A stretch of DNA of 64,000 nt from Calonectria ilicicola (taxonomy: Eukaryota > Ascomycota > Sordariomycetes > Hypocreales > Nectriaceae): NCBI GenBank assembly GCA_020809705.1, contig CP085834.1:3534001-3598000 (forward strand), in the 5' to 3' direction. Positions 1 through 10,369 of the stretch are shown here, in pieces. Numbering within the stretch: the first letter of the stretch is position 1; every line of letters begins with the position of its first letter. The notes below the pieces were generated by a model. It worked only from the letters and a program-made list of their open reading frames with translations, searched no databases and was not told where the DNA came from. The translations under genes and the position numbers were made by a program.

Positions 1-488
1 ATAAATAATTTTACGATCTCAGAGATACGAATACTAGAAAAAAAAATGAAAATCTAATCCAGCTGCATACGAATCCCAATAGTATACTCGGCATTAATTG
101 CTATTCCTTTGCCATGCTCATATCCAAGCAATTATACGATTTAGGGGACAGATGTCAATGCATGAGAGGAACTTCATTCACAAAGTCAAATTCAGGCTTG
201 CATTCAAAAAAGAAAATACATTAAGATAGATGCAATATATATTTTTTTCTAAAATGAAAGGGCAAGCTCTGATCAGTCATCCAGGGGCATCTTTTTAGAC
301 CCAGAATTTTATGATTCATGAGACATTAACATTAATAACCGATACCTTTTAATTAACCCTTCATCCAGTCATGTGTGGTACAACCCATGAGATGCTCTTA
401 TGAAAGTCTCGACAGAAACGTCATCAGCCCTTGCATAGTCATTCTCATTAATGGGAGTAAGAAAAAGATCTTTATCAGTCCAATGCGA
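1..488. other. Intergenic, left edge
   Basis: AT-rich sequence downstream of the permease gene, which ends at 489 on the minus strand. I see no open frame with coding character and no RNA gene. It probably holds the 3' untranslated region and terminator of the permease. Confidence 0.5.
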
Positions 489-2135
489 TTATCGTCCCAC
501 AAATTTCATCTCCACGTATCGTAGAGGAACGAAAACCACCATGGCGAACCCACAGCCCAACCACATACCAAGATCTGCCAAGGACGCAGCCTCAGAAACA
601 GGGCCGACGTACCAGACCTGAGACATGCCAACGATGGCACCAACCCAGCCAATGATGAAACTAGCAAATGCAGCCCATCCTACAGGAAGGTAGGACTTGT
701 CCTCCCAGGCAGCCCAGTCAAAGCCCTGGCGACCGCGGAAGAATGCATGCTCCATACCAACAATGCAAATCATGAGCATGACCCAGTAGCCCATAAGAGC
801 GACAAAGTTTTGGAAGATGACGAGCAGATTCTCACGGCCAGCAAGAGCAAGAACCAAAGCAATAACGCTAAGGACACAAGACCAGGCCCAACGAGGGACA
901 GCCTTTCCATAGCGACCAAGCACCTGGCACCCCAGCGCAGCCGAGTAAATGGATGGCGTACTGTTGGAGATGACACCGAGAGCGATAATCACAGAGCAAA
1001 AGCGGCCGAAGCCCTTGAGAGGTTCAAAGCCAGCAACGATGAGGGCTCCAGTGCTAATATCATTGGCGTCAGACCAGGCCGAATTGTTCACGAGACCTGT
1101 GGCAAGACCAATAGCGATAAGGTAGACGAGAGTGAAAGCACCAGTCAAACCAACGGTAGTCATCATGAAAATCTTGGTGCGCGAGGTCTTTTCAGGATAG
1201 TAGACGTAAAAGTCGGAAGCGGCTGCTGCCCACGAGTTGGGCACGTAGAAGCAGAGCGTGAAGAATGATAGACGGTTTGCAGCCAGTGTGGAGCCAGACA
1301 CGGTGGGCTGAGCGGTAGCATCAAAGTCTGGGCCAGCGACACCGACGAGGATGGCAAGGACAATGACTTGGGGGATCCAGGCGTATCTAGGTAGTTTGTT
1401 AGCATGAATGCATATCGCTAGATAAAGCAAGGGAACGGAATGTACCTTTCATAGTGGTGGAAGATGGCCATTCCAAAAACGGCAATAATCCATGTGACAA
1501 TCGCAACGATAATGACACCGACAAGAATAGTCATGCGACCACCGCTGACAGCAGAGAGAACTTGACCGCCGATGATGCAATCAATTGTAGTGTAACCGAC
1601 CATAAGAACAACATTAAGAAGGGTTGGGAGCTTGGCCGGCCAGTATCCCATAAAGTATCGCAAGACGACCTGCATCACACGCGTCAGCATTGGATGGATG
1701 CATCACTACCCAGTAACATCAACTTACCATTGTTCGGTTTCCACTCTGTGGACCCCAAGTAGCCATGTAGGCTGTCGAGCAAGAACCTAGAATCGTTCCA
1801 AACACGGCCAGGAGCGCGCTGTCAAGGAATCCAAGGCCAAAGACCATGGGCCCAAAGAGACCCGTCGCAAGATTGTTGAGCGACAGGTTGGCACTGAACC
1901 ACAGCACGGCGACCTGGAGATCTGCAGAGTACGAGGGAGGCTGACGCTCATCGGGCGGCACGCGCTCAATGCCTCTTGCCTCGAACCCAGCGAGGCCCTC
2001 AATGCGGTTGTTGAACTTGGCAAAGGCCGAGGTAGAGGCGACAGTCTGCTCGGTCGCGCTCATGTTCTCATCCACCGAGCTCATCTGGGCACCCTTCTCA
2101 GGCACCGCCTCGGGATCAGAGATCAATTCAACCAT
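489..2135 (-). CDS. NCS1 purine/cytosine permease (Fcy2-like)
   Basis: Plasma-membrane nucleobase:proton symporter of the NCS1 family, most like fungal Fcy2/FcyB carriers for cytosine and purines. Three exons: 2135-1728, 1669-1446 and 1386-489, joined by two introns of 58-59 nt with GTAAGT/CAG and GTACAT/TAG borders; the joined protein is 509 aa, the usual family length. The reading across the second junction gives HHYERYAWIPQ, a family hallmark. The N-terminal ~75 residues are hydrophilic, then about 12 hydrophobic segments follow (for example NLATGLFGPMVFGLGFLDS and SVIIALGVISNSTPSIYSAA). The start is the first ATG of the frame (MVELISDPE); an upstream TTG is not used. Substrate (cytosine, adenine, guanine or hypoxanthine) is inferred from the family only. 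Confidence 0.9.
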
Positions 2136-3027
2136 CTTGTCAAGGATCAAGGACTTAAAAAAAACCTCTCATGCAGGCGACAAACCCAAAAACCAGGAAA
2201 TGATGAGTGCACCACCACACGTGTTGATCGACAGCTTGCGCGAGGGCGATCTGCAGTATGGCGCAAACAGGAGCCACGCGAGGGAAGCAGGAGAGAAGCT
2301 CCGATGGAACACACAGCCCAAACGCAATGTGCTCCGCGTATTATAGAGAGAGGAAACGACCTATTATTTGTCCCCAACCAACAGACGCGGGCCCCTCCCA
2401 GTGCAGGATCGGTCTGACGCTTGTCTCACAACGGCCCCAGTTAGTCGCAGGCTGTTCGATGGCATCCCACGTAGGAAAGCTTATAGGCCTCGCTTAATGC
2501 GAGTTTTTGGCTCTAGCGTTTGGCCCCTGGTCTGGGAGTACGTACGCAGTTACAACCAACAGACCTCGTATGCGCAATTTTATCACCCAATTCGCCGCCC
2601 TTTTGCGACTTGCCACATCGAGTCCTGGGTTGTTCGTTGCGTTGTTGGTTGATGAACCCTTGTCCCTTCGCGTTGCATTAGCCGCATGCCTGCCCACGGA
2701 ACTACTGCAGCACGGTAGGTGTGGACTGGTTCCCCGGCCGGCGCCATGCCCGTTTCAAGTTTAGGCGAGAATCCATCATAAAGCAAGATGCCGGAGCTGA
2801 AAAAAAAAAAAGAACACGACAGATTGGATTCTCAGTTTTCGGGTAGAGAGCGAGGTTGAAATCCCTTCCTTCTCTCAAACTACTGCCATTTCGCTAAACC
2901 ACCATGAGAAATGTTCATGCTTTTGTTCATGCACTCTATTAACCCTGACAGATTCGAGTACCTAGCTAGTTTAAAATTACATCGTTCTGTCATATCCCAT
3001 GCTCGTCCGTGGTGCTATGTCCACATT
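2136..3027. other. Intergenic, permease promoter region
   Basis: Upstream region of the permease (minus strand) and 3' side of the rhodopsin-domain gene. It holds a run of A at about 2800-2810 and one HGATAR match on the minus strand near 2581, a possible GATA-factor (nitrogen control) site; a single match is weak evidence. No gene seen. Confidence 0.4.
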
Positions 3028-4441
3028 TTACTTTGCTGTAATTACATCCACCTTTGTGGTTACTGTAATCTGGCGACCTGCACTATGCCGGTGCTCGCTA
3101 TCGAAACTAACCTCTGTGTTTGTGCGGTAAGGTTGCCGTACTAGATCAGGTCCTCTATCTACTAGCTCCAGTTGGCTGTCCCGGTGCTCTGGCTGAGCGT
3201 TGGTCTGCATGGCCTCCTCGTCATCTAATTTCGTCCATAGTGATAGCGGGTTTCGTGGTGGCTGGGTTTTGCGACGAGATGAGTTGTTGGGGTATGATGG
3301 TGTTTGGTATGAAGAGCTCGATGAGCTGCCCTTGGAGCCGAGTGCGAGGCGAATGACTGGCCAGCACAGAGGAAGGTTGCCGACGAATATGGCTACGCCC
3401 ACTTCGGCGACGTACCAGTATAAAAATACATAGGAGTTTGGGTAGGTGAAGTTGTAGTATCGGTTAAGGATCGCGGTGAGAATCTAGAATTGTCAGTGAG
3501 GGTGATCAATACTATGGCATGAGGTTCCTCTTACATTGAAGATGCCAAGACCAAAAACGCAGCATAGACCGATTTTCCTGTCGACGTTAGTTTCGCCAAG
3601 AGAAACATGCAAGATCTTGACCCACTTCTTTCTTGGAAGTCGGATTTTGACTACAATTGGAATTGGAATGATGAGCAATAACATGTCTGAAGAAATGTTG
3701 CAGGCTGTCGCGAATATCATGTGATGATAGTATGTTGCGCATTGCACTGGTGGCTTGTTAGCACATGGCGAGACGGTGCTAACGGAATAACGTACTGATC
3801 TTCACAGGTACCCTCCAGTATTCGTAGATGGGGTTGCACCAGTAGAAAAGGAACATGAATGTGACGAGAAAGTAGGTAATGAGTGTGTAGAGAGCGACGA
3901 TTCTGAGACCCCAACGTTGTCGTAATGATGTGCCGTCCGTTAATCGAGCGTAGAGAATGAGTAGGCACGCCTTGACCGTCCAGGTTGCCGTGAGAGTGAA
4001 AATTTCGAGAGCGAATGTCATCTTACTGCCCCAAATTGCCTGTCGCTTTCCCTCGGGTGTGAGGCTCGCTGCCACGTCGGGAGGCAGATAGTTGCTGCCA
4101 TTTTTTGCGACTTCGTTGATGCAATAGACTACTCCGGTGTAGTTAATCTAGGCCGGTAGAGTTAGTATTGCTGTCTGAGACAAGCAAATGACTGCTGAGG
4201 GGTAAGACGCACGAGGGCAAAGCACATAAGATAGTCCTCGATTTTGAGCTGCCTCCAGTTGCCAATCTTCATGCGCCGAGCTATGCTATGCAGTGAGAGC
4301 TGTCAGTCAACGTGTACCTGCATGCATGTGGAAGGGGGGGAGGGAGGGGGGCGTCACTCACAGCCGCAGCCCGACGATTAGCACGCCCAGGGACCAGAGC
4401 ACCCACGACTCAATGAGCAACGAGTTTTCTGTGAAGTCCAT
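3028..4441 (-). CDS. Rhodopsin-domain integral membrane protein
   Basis: Member of the large fungal family of seven-helix 'rhodopsin domain' proteins; individual functions are mostly unknown, some members act in surface sensing. I place six exons: 4441-4362, 4285-4213, 4147-3796, 3746-3626, 3577-3535 and 3483-3028 (374 aa). All junctions keep frame and rebuild family motifs: ARRMKIGNW..EDYLM in loop 1, CNP and W.VPVKIMQCA, NISSDMLLLIIPIP, LPRKKKIGLCCVFGLGIFN and ILTAILNRYYNF. The fourth intron (3625-3578) is exactly 48 nt with no stop, so it reads through as if coding; its GTGGGT...CTAAC...CAG signals and the restored LPRKKKIG motif show it is spliced. The last ~120 residues are a polar, Ser-rich cytoplasmic tail. 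Confidence 0.82.
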
Positions 4442-6180
4442 GATCGCAGGAAGCCTGGGACGATCATGTTGGGGTTTACGAAAAAACCAATCTTTAGATA
4501 TGAGAAAAGAAAGCAATTCACCCACACGCTCGTCGGGATCCCCAGTCGTGGGGAACGAACCCTATTGATGCCAAGGGAACATCCCACACCAGGATGAGCC
4601 CTGTGAGCCAACGCATGGGTGATTGGTGCCCTGGATTTACGGAGCACAGAGTTTCTACAATTGAACCAACGTCGTCGGCTCGACCCAATACGGGGAAAAA
4701 AGGGGGGGGGGCCGATCCGGGTCACACTTTCAGCTCTCGTGAGGATGCGTGGGCGTGTGGGTGAGAAGGATGGAACTGCCGTTCTCGTTGCGGGATATTA
4801 AGCCCTGCTTTTGCTTTGTTTCCGCAGGCAACCCCTTCGATATGCTGCTGGGAAAAGGAATATGGCGGACTAGAGAAGAGAGATCAGGACTAACAGTGCT
4901 GGGTCTGGGTCTAGATCGATTAGCACGGTGGAGGTGATGGCCGGGCCGTTCCCTGATCCCTGTCCCCACACCTTGGGAGCCTTTTGTCCAGAATTGCGCT
5001 CAGACTTTGAGGTGTCAGTTCATGTTGTCCCTTTAGCTTGAAGTCTATCAAGGTTATATGGGATGGGTAAGTTGGTATAGATGTTGTTGATGGCATCATC
5101 CCATCGTCCTGAAATTTTACATGCAGTGTGTCGGTTTCATTTAGCTGCTGGGTTTTCTTGCCTCTCCCACGATCCAGTTTTCCGCCTTTCGGCCCCATTA
5201 TGAGCTCCACTGCTATCAAGCCGGCGCCAAGGACGGCAACCAACTACCGATGCAAAGGGAATCGCCACTGCAGACGGGAAAACAACATCATTGAAGATAA
5301 ACTTGATTTTTAGGTGCATGGGAAAAAACAAGCAACCGTAGAGAAAAAAAGCAACAGCACATCTGCTAGAGAGCCGCAAAGGGTAGTTGGTCCAACCTAT
5401 TCCGCTTCCGCGTTTACCATTCGCTTGCAAGCTGGCAATAATGGAAATAGTATCCCAAGGAAAAAACGCCGCTCCCCCACGCCACCTTTTTCCCATCGCT
5501 TTCCTGCAGCGTGGCTTGTCAGACGTTGTGAAGCCGGTTGTCTCCTGTCATTCGATTCCGCCACGAGGTTCCCGACACCCCCGACTACCCTTGGCGATTC
5601 CGTGACCAGGATGGTTGCTGAGCGGTCCCCTAATTTTATCTTGCACAATCGTGTCTGCCAGTTAAAAAGTACACAGCTGCCAGCTCGAAGCGAGGCCATA
5701 ATGTGCCACCTGCCTCGCACCCTGGCCAAGAGCAGCGGCCTATCCCCAGTTAAGTACCGGCATTATGGCCAACCATGGCGTGCTATTCCCGCCACCCCGC
5801 CATCTTCTAGCCCACAGCGGGCTAGCCTTGCGGCGGCAGTCGAGCAGAAGCAATTCTAGGGCCAGCCACTCAGCCGCGGCAACCCAATCCGAGAATTGGG
5901 CAACCAGCGCTAAGCGAGATGTCGTCGTCACTGGTCGGGTTGCGTAATGTGTGCAGCGAGCCGCCGGCTTCTGGCGGGGTCTAGCTCCGAGTTTCCGCTG
6001 CCCACGCCGGCGGGATTCTCTTTTCTCAGCACTGTGCGGTACCGCCGTTGGAATCGTCCCACGTTGTGCTTGCTTTGGAGACAAGATAAGGTCCGGTGCT
6101 AGTCTCGTGCAAGAGTGTATAAGTGTCCAGGAGGAGCGCAAAACTGCTGAATAGGCACCAAGCACAAGTTTCCAATCACT
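4442..6180. other. Intergenic, 1.7 kb between divergent genes
   Basis: Shared upstream region of the rhodopsin-domain gene (minus) and the GMC oxidoreductase (plus). It includes a run of G near 4703-4712 and a TATAAG box at about 6116, some 65 bp before the GMC start and probably its core promoter. Open frames inside it, including one of about 180 codons at 5314-5859, lack an ATG at their head and show no domain or splice structure, so I do not call genes. Confidence 0.45.
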
Positions 6181-8168
6181 ATGAAAAACGTACCGCTCAC
6201 TACCAACGTCGATGACTTTTGTCGTCAGACATTCGACTTCCTTATCATCGGCGGAGGCACGGCCGGCCTAGTTGTCGCCTCTCGTCTCGCCGCGACCGAT
6301 ACCTCCTTCACTATTGGTGTTATCGAGGCAGGCGAGGTCGCCGAGGAAGATGAGGACATCGAAACGCCGGGCTACTATGGCCGGTCATTGGGCGGACGCC
6401 ACGACTGGCGCTTTGAGACGGTGGCACAACCTGGCTTGGGCGGCCGATCTCTCCCATGGCCACGGGGCAAGGTGCTCGGAGGCACCAGCGCCCTGAATTT
6501 CATGGCTTGGAATCGCGCTAGTCGGGAGGATTACGATGCGTGGGAAGCCCTTGGGAACGCTGGGTGGGGGTGGGATAATCTCTTGTGAGTCTTATTTTTG
6601 ATCAAGGATCAATCTATCATTCGCTAGGACGGGCGGTCGGGTTTAACCAATTTTTGCATCGAGCAGGCCGTTTTTCAAGAAGTCCGAGACATTTCACCCA
6701 CCCAGTCATGCCGTGCAGGAGCAATTCAAGGTCCCCCACGATGTAGACTCGTTTGGTAAATCCGGCCCCATTCAGATCTCGTATCCCACGGATTACTCGC
6801 CATCCCATGAGCTTTGGCACAGTACGCTCAATGCAGTTGGTGTTGAGACAAATCCCTCCCACGTAGGAGGCTCAAATGTCGGTGTCTGGACATGCGTTAA
6901 CGCAGTTGACCCCCAATCTGCCAGCCGATCATTTGCGACCGCGTATTGTGCCTCTCCCGCTACCAACCTGCACATCGTAACTGGAGCGACAGTCAATGAA
7001 GTTGTCATCCAGGATGTCGCTGGCCAACTCGTAGCTACTGGTGTCCGATTTACCTGCAAGGGCAAGGAGCATACCGTCTCTGCGTCCCGAGAGGTTATCC
7101 TGTCTGCTGGTAGCATTCAGTCGCCGCAGATCTTGGAGCTATCCGGGATCGGCAGCGCACAAGTGCTCGCTCGGGCCAATATTCCCGTCAAAGTGGACAA
7201 CCCAAATGTCGGAGAAAACTTGCAAGACCACTTGAGTATGCACCTCTATTGAGATCGGCCCCCGACCGTCCAGTAATGTTGCTGACATGACTTGGTGATC
7301 TACAGTGCTAGCCATGATATTTGAAGTCGACCCTCTTCTCGCCAATCGAGATGATCTGCAGAAGGATAAAGCGCTGGCAGCAGCGGCTAGGGAGCAATAC
7401 GCCCAGACCAAGGATGGCCCTCTGACAATGCTGCCCTGTTCCCTGTGCTACGTGCCGCTGAAGCACTTCGTCCCCAGCGAATCTCTAACTACCCTACACA
7501 CCAAAGCCGAAAACACCACCGCCTTTGACGTAGACAAGAAGGCCATTTTAACACAGCGCCTCGATGGTCGCACAAAGCTTGGTCAGATTGAGTACATTTT
7601 TGACCTCGGAAATTGGAGTCCCTATTTCCAAAGCGACGACGGCAAAAAGTATGGAACTATGCTGCAAATTCTGCAATACCCATTCTCCCTAGGCTCGATC
7701 CACATTCGTCCTTTAGATGATGGAACATCCGCCACAGGGGAGGACAAGCCAGATATTAACCCAAAATATTACGATGGTGCACATGGAAGTCTTGATGTGG
7801 AAGTCATGAAAGAGTGTGCAGGATTTGCAGACAAGATTACTCGTACAGAACCTTTATCGGGCATCATCCGTGCGCCAGCCTCACCTTCGGCAGCAGCACT
7901 CAGCGATGAGGACAGCCTGAAGGAGTGGATTGTGCAGAATACAATTACAGACTGGCATCCAGTAGGAACTTGCGGTATGGGTGGACACGTTGGTATCCGT
8001 GGCGGTGTGGTGGATGAACGGTTACGCGTATATGGCGTCAAGGGGTTGAGGGTTGTTGACGCGAGCATCATGCCTCTTCAAATTAGTGCGCATTTGCAAG
8101 CCACGGTCTATGCAATTGCGGAGAAGGGGGCGCACATGATTTTGGAGGACGCAACTGATGCAAGATAA
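6181..8168 (+). CDS. GMC-family FAD oxidoreductase
   Basis: Flavin-dependent alcohol/sugar/aryl-alcohol oxidase or dehydrogenase of the glucose-methanol-choline family. Exons 6181-6584, 6667-7235 and 7306-8168 give 611 aa, the usual length. The N-terminal Rossmann motif IGGGTAGLVVASRL is at residues ~23-36; GMC signature 1 is PRGKVLGGTSALNFM; signature 2 is the SAGSIQSPQILELSGIG block; the C-terminal catalytic region has HPVGTCGMG and SAHLQATVYAIAEKGA, with the expected histidines. No signal peptide precedes the FAD motif, so an intracellular enzyme is likely, unlike secreted lignocellulose oxidases. The second exon end (A) plus TGCTAGCC rebuilds QDHLMLAM. The substrate cannot be read from the sequence. 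A TATAAG box lies about 65 bp upstream. Confidence 0.9.
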
Positions 8169-9235
8169 TAAAAAAGATTAAAGAGAGCCACCTTAATCGA
8201 GTTTAAGATTCAAATATTAGGGTCATATGGTGTAGCCGGCCCTGGTGGAGGCTTACCGCATTTGACGAGATAGTAAGCACTGCGCTATACGAATTTCAAT
8301 TAACCTAAGCTAGCTTCTTTACAAGATTGCCAAGTAAATTAAAAAAAAAAGGTAGCTATGATGTGATTGTGGCTAGCTGACATGCACTCTTCCAAGTCAT
8401 CACATCCAAATATGACACTAGATGCTCTACCCTACTCCCTCTTAGGTTTATAGAGATTCAATAGTGCGACTTTAGTGTTGTTTTGCCGGCAAGGCTATGG
8501 CTACATCGGCTGAATTGCATCGAGATGCAAGACCCAAAATGCTATGTGGGTGGGTCCCTTAGCCACAGCGGCAGGAGCTGCTTGGGTAGGATCGTTGAGC
8601 GGGGTTAACAACAGAGCTTTTATCTAATCAATCAGAATATGATAGCTTGTATTTTGTCATTAATTAATAATATCTAGATTTATATTATAATTCTAGCTCG
8701 GTATATTTATTCTTGGTTAAACTTTTTAAATTGGAATAAATATTATGTAACTTCACAAGGAACATCTACTACATATATACTAACTCATAAAAGGTTAATG
8801 CATCAGCCATCTACTCACTAAACTATACCCAATGTATAAGAATTCACTACCCTTGCATTTGTGGCTGGCTGTATGAGTTTATGCGGAGCCCTTTGATAAA
8901 TAGATCACTACATAAACGTGATGACACCATACACTTGTGGTCTGTGGCTGGCTGTAAATCATTGCAGCGGTCCATCTCATATTACATGCATATCTCAGCT
9001 TGCTACCCTTGTCAGCATATTCTCCATCTCATTTTACAGAAGGATATAGTTGGTTGAGGTGGAAGTACGAAAGGAACAAGACGACGTCCATAAAAGGGGC
9101 GACTGATCTCCCCTTCTCATGGTTATTAAGTTGCCAATTAACCTTGCCACAGCACCTCCCCTGCCCTTTTGACGTCTTACCTGAGGATAAAACGGTCTGA
9201 AAGAGCCTACATCTCCTAGTAAACCTCTTTATACC
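8169..9235. other. Intergenic with AT-rich stretch
   Basis: No gene seen. Positions about 8620-8790 are strongly AT-rich with many TA steps, as in decayed, RIP-mutated DNA. A 13-bp direct repeat (GTGGCTGGCTGTA) occurs near 8859 and 8942, too short to interpret. Confidence 0.4.
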
Positions 9236-10369
9236 ATGTCCCAGCGAACCCTTACTTTGTGGGAAAGCCCCTATGATCTTTATGAGATTGGCAAGAACAA
9301 TTGGAGCTTTCAGGTTACCAAATCGGTCACAGTCGGAGACTCTGCCCCTCAATCCAACCTTGTTTGGCAGTCCAGATCACTTGCGCCTTTTATCCAAATC
9401 CCCTGGGAAACGCAGTACGCGTTAAACTGGACGGCCACACTGCCAGCCGTCGGCGTTCAGGTGGTTATTTCTGGCCAGTGGCAGGCTTGTAATAAGGGAC
9501 AGGTGTTTGATCTCAATTCCTCTGGCTTTTGGACCCCATCTGACAAACCAGGCAAGGAAGGATGGCTCAAGGTTGGCAATGTCGGATACAAGTATCCTGA
9601 CCTGCCCGGAATCCATATCGTGCTCGGCGTACTGAACCCCACTACTAAATATTACGACCCGATCTTCGTCGATCCCGCACAGTTGCCTCCAGGTAGCTCC
9701 GCCGTTTATCAACCCCAGGAAACTGTCTCATGGTGGCTTGAAGGTGGTAACCTCACCGGCCAAGTCTTCAGTGGCGGTAGGTCTAGTGAGACAACCAAGG
9801 ATTTTTCGAATCCCGCACCATCAACAAACAAGTACGAATGGTAGACGAGCTATCATTTTAAATCTGGAGAGTGGTCAATTTCCGAGAAAGCGCCGGCGGG
9901 AGGTCTTTTCGCACCCCCTAAGTCAGAGTTATCAACCTTGCTAGCAGTTCGACAAGAGCCAATTGAGGTGTTTTTAGATCCACTTGGATGGATAGTTTTG
10001 TTCAGAACCGCTGTTCCCGCCTCTCTGGAATCTGATATCATTAACTTCCTGGTCGACAGGCTTAGCCAGTATTTTTTGGGTCTTGCCATCAGATTCCCGG
10101 GTAATGATGGCCTTAACCTATCCATCACATACAATGCTCGGCGGGGTGTTGAGCCTGGCTCACTCGCTGTAGTTGCAGTTAGCGTTGGTGCTGGTGCTAC
10201 TGGTGCAGCTGGTGCAGCTGGTGGACCAAAGGTTACAATCGATGCTGCGCTTCAGTCTGCATTGCAAAGTGGATATCTTCCACCTGGCGAAACCTGGGAG
10301 ATCTCTCCAAAGACCAATGATGTTGAGGCTACTGTTGAGACTCAAAATACTGTGCCCAGTAGCACTTGA
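9236..10369 (+). pseudogene. Unidentified gene interrupted by one in-frame TAG
   Basis: One reading frame stays open from the ATG at 9236 to a TGA at 10367-10369 (378 codons) except for a single TAG at 9842-9844. The first part (202 aa) is a Trp/Tyr/Gly-rich, beta-strand-like polypeptide without signal peptide. The part after the stop continues in the same frame in the same style (TSYHFKSGEWSISEKAP) and ends with a Gly/Ala-rich linker and an acidic tail. I do not recognise the family. Either the gene carries a premature stop, or an intron removes it: GTAGGT at 9777 with acceptors at 9926, 9944 or 9947 would give frame-keeping introns of 150, 168 or 171 nt. The natural-looking sequence on both sides of the TAG makes a point mutation more likely in my reading. 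Neighbours give no functional clue. Confidence 0.55.

Noticed and set aside
747..1268. Plus-strand frame of 173 codons across the permease gene
   Set aside because: Antisense to a conserved transmembrane protein; composition is the reverse of hydrophobic codons.
4500..4720. tRNA-like T-arm motifs (GGTTCAATT and GGGTTCGTTCCCC on the minus strand)
   Set aside because: No acceptor stem or anticodon arm could be folded around either motif.
5314..5859. 181-codon plus-strand frame upstream of the GMC gene
   Set aside because: Begins with GTG, no ATG in a good position, low-complexity Ser/Pro/Arg content, no homology features, and antisense frames of similar length exist (5740-6165).
9832..9849. 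18-nt intron (GTACGA...GAG) removing the TAG in the unidentified gene
   Set aside because: Far shorter than any functional spliceosomal intron expected in these fungi and without a branch site.
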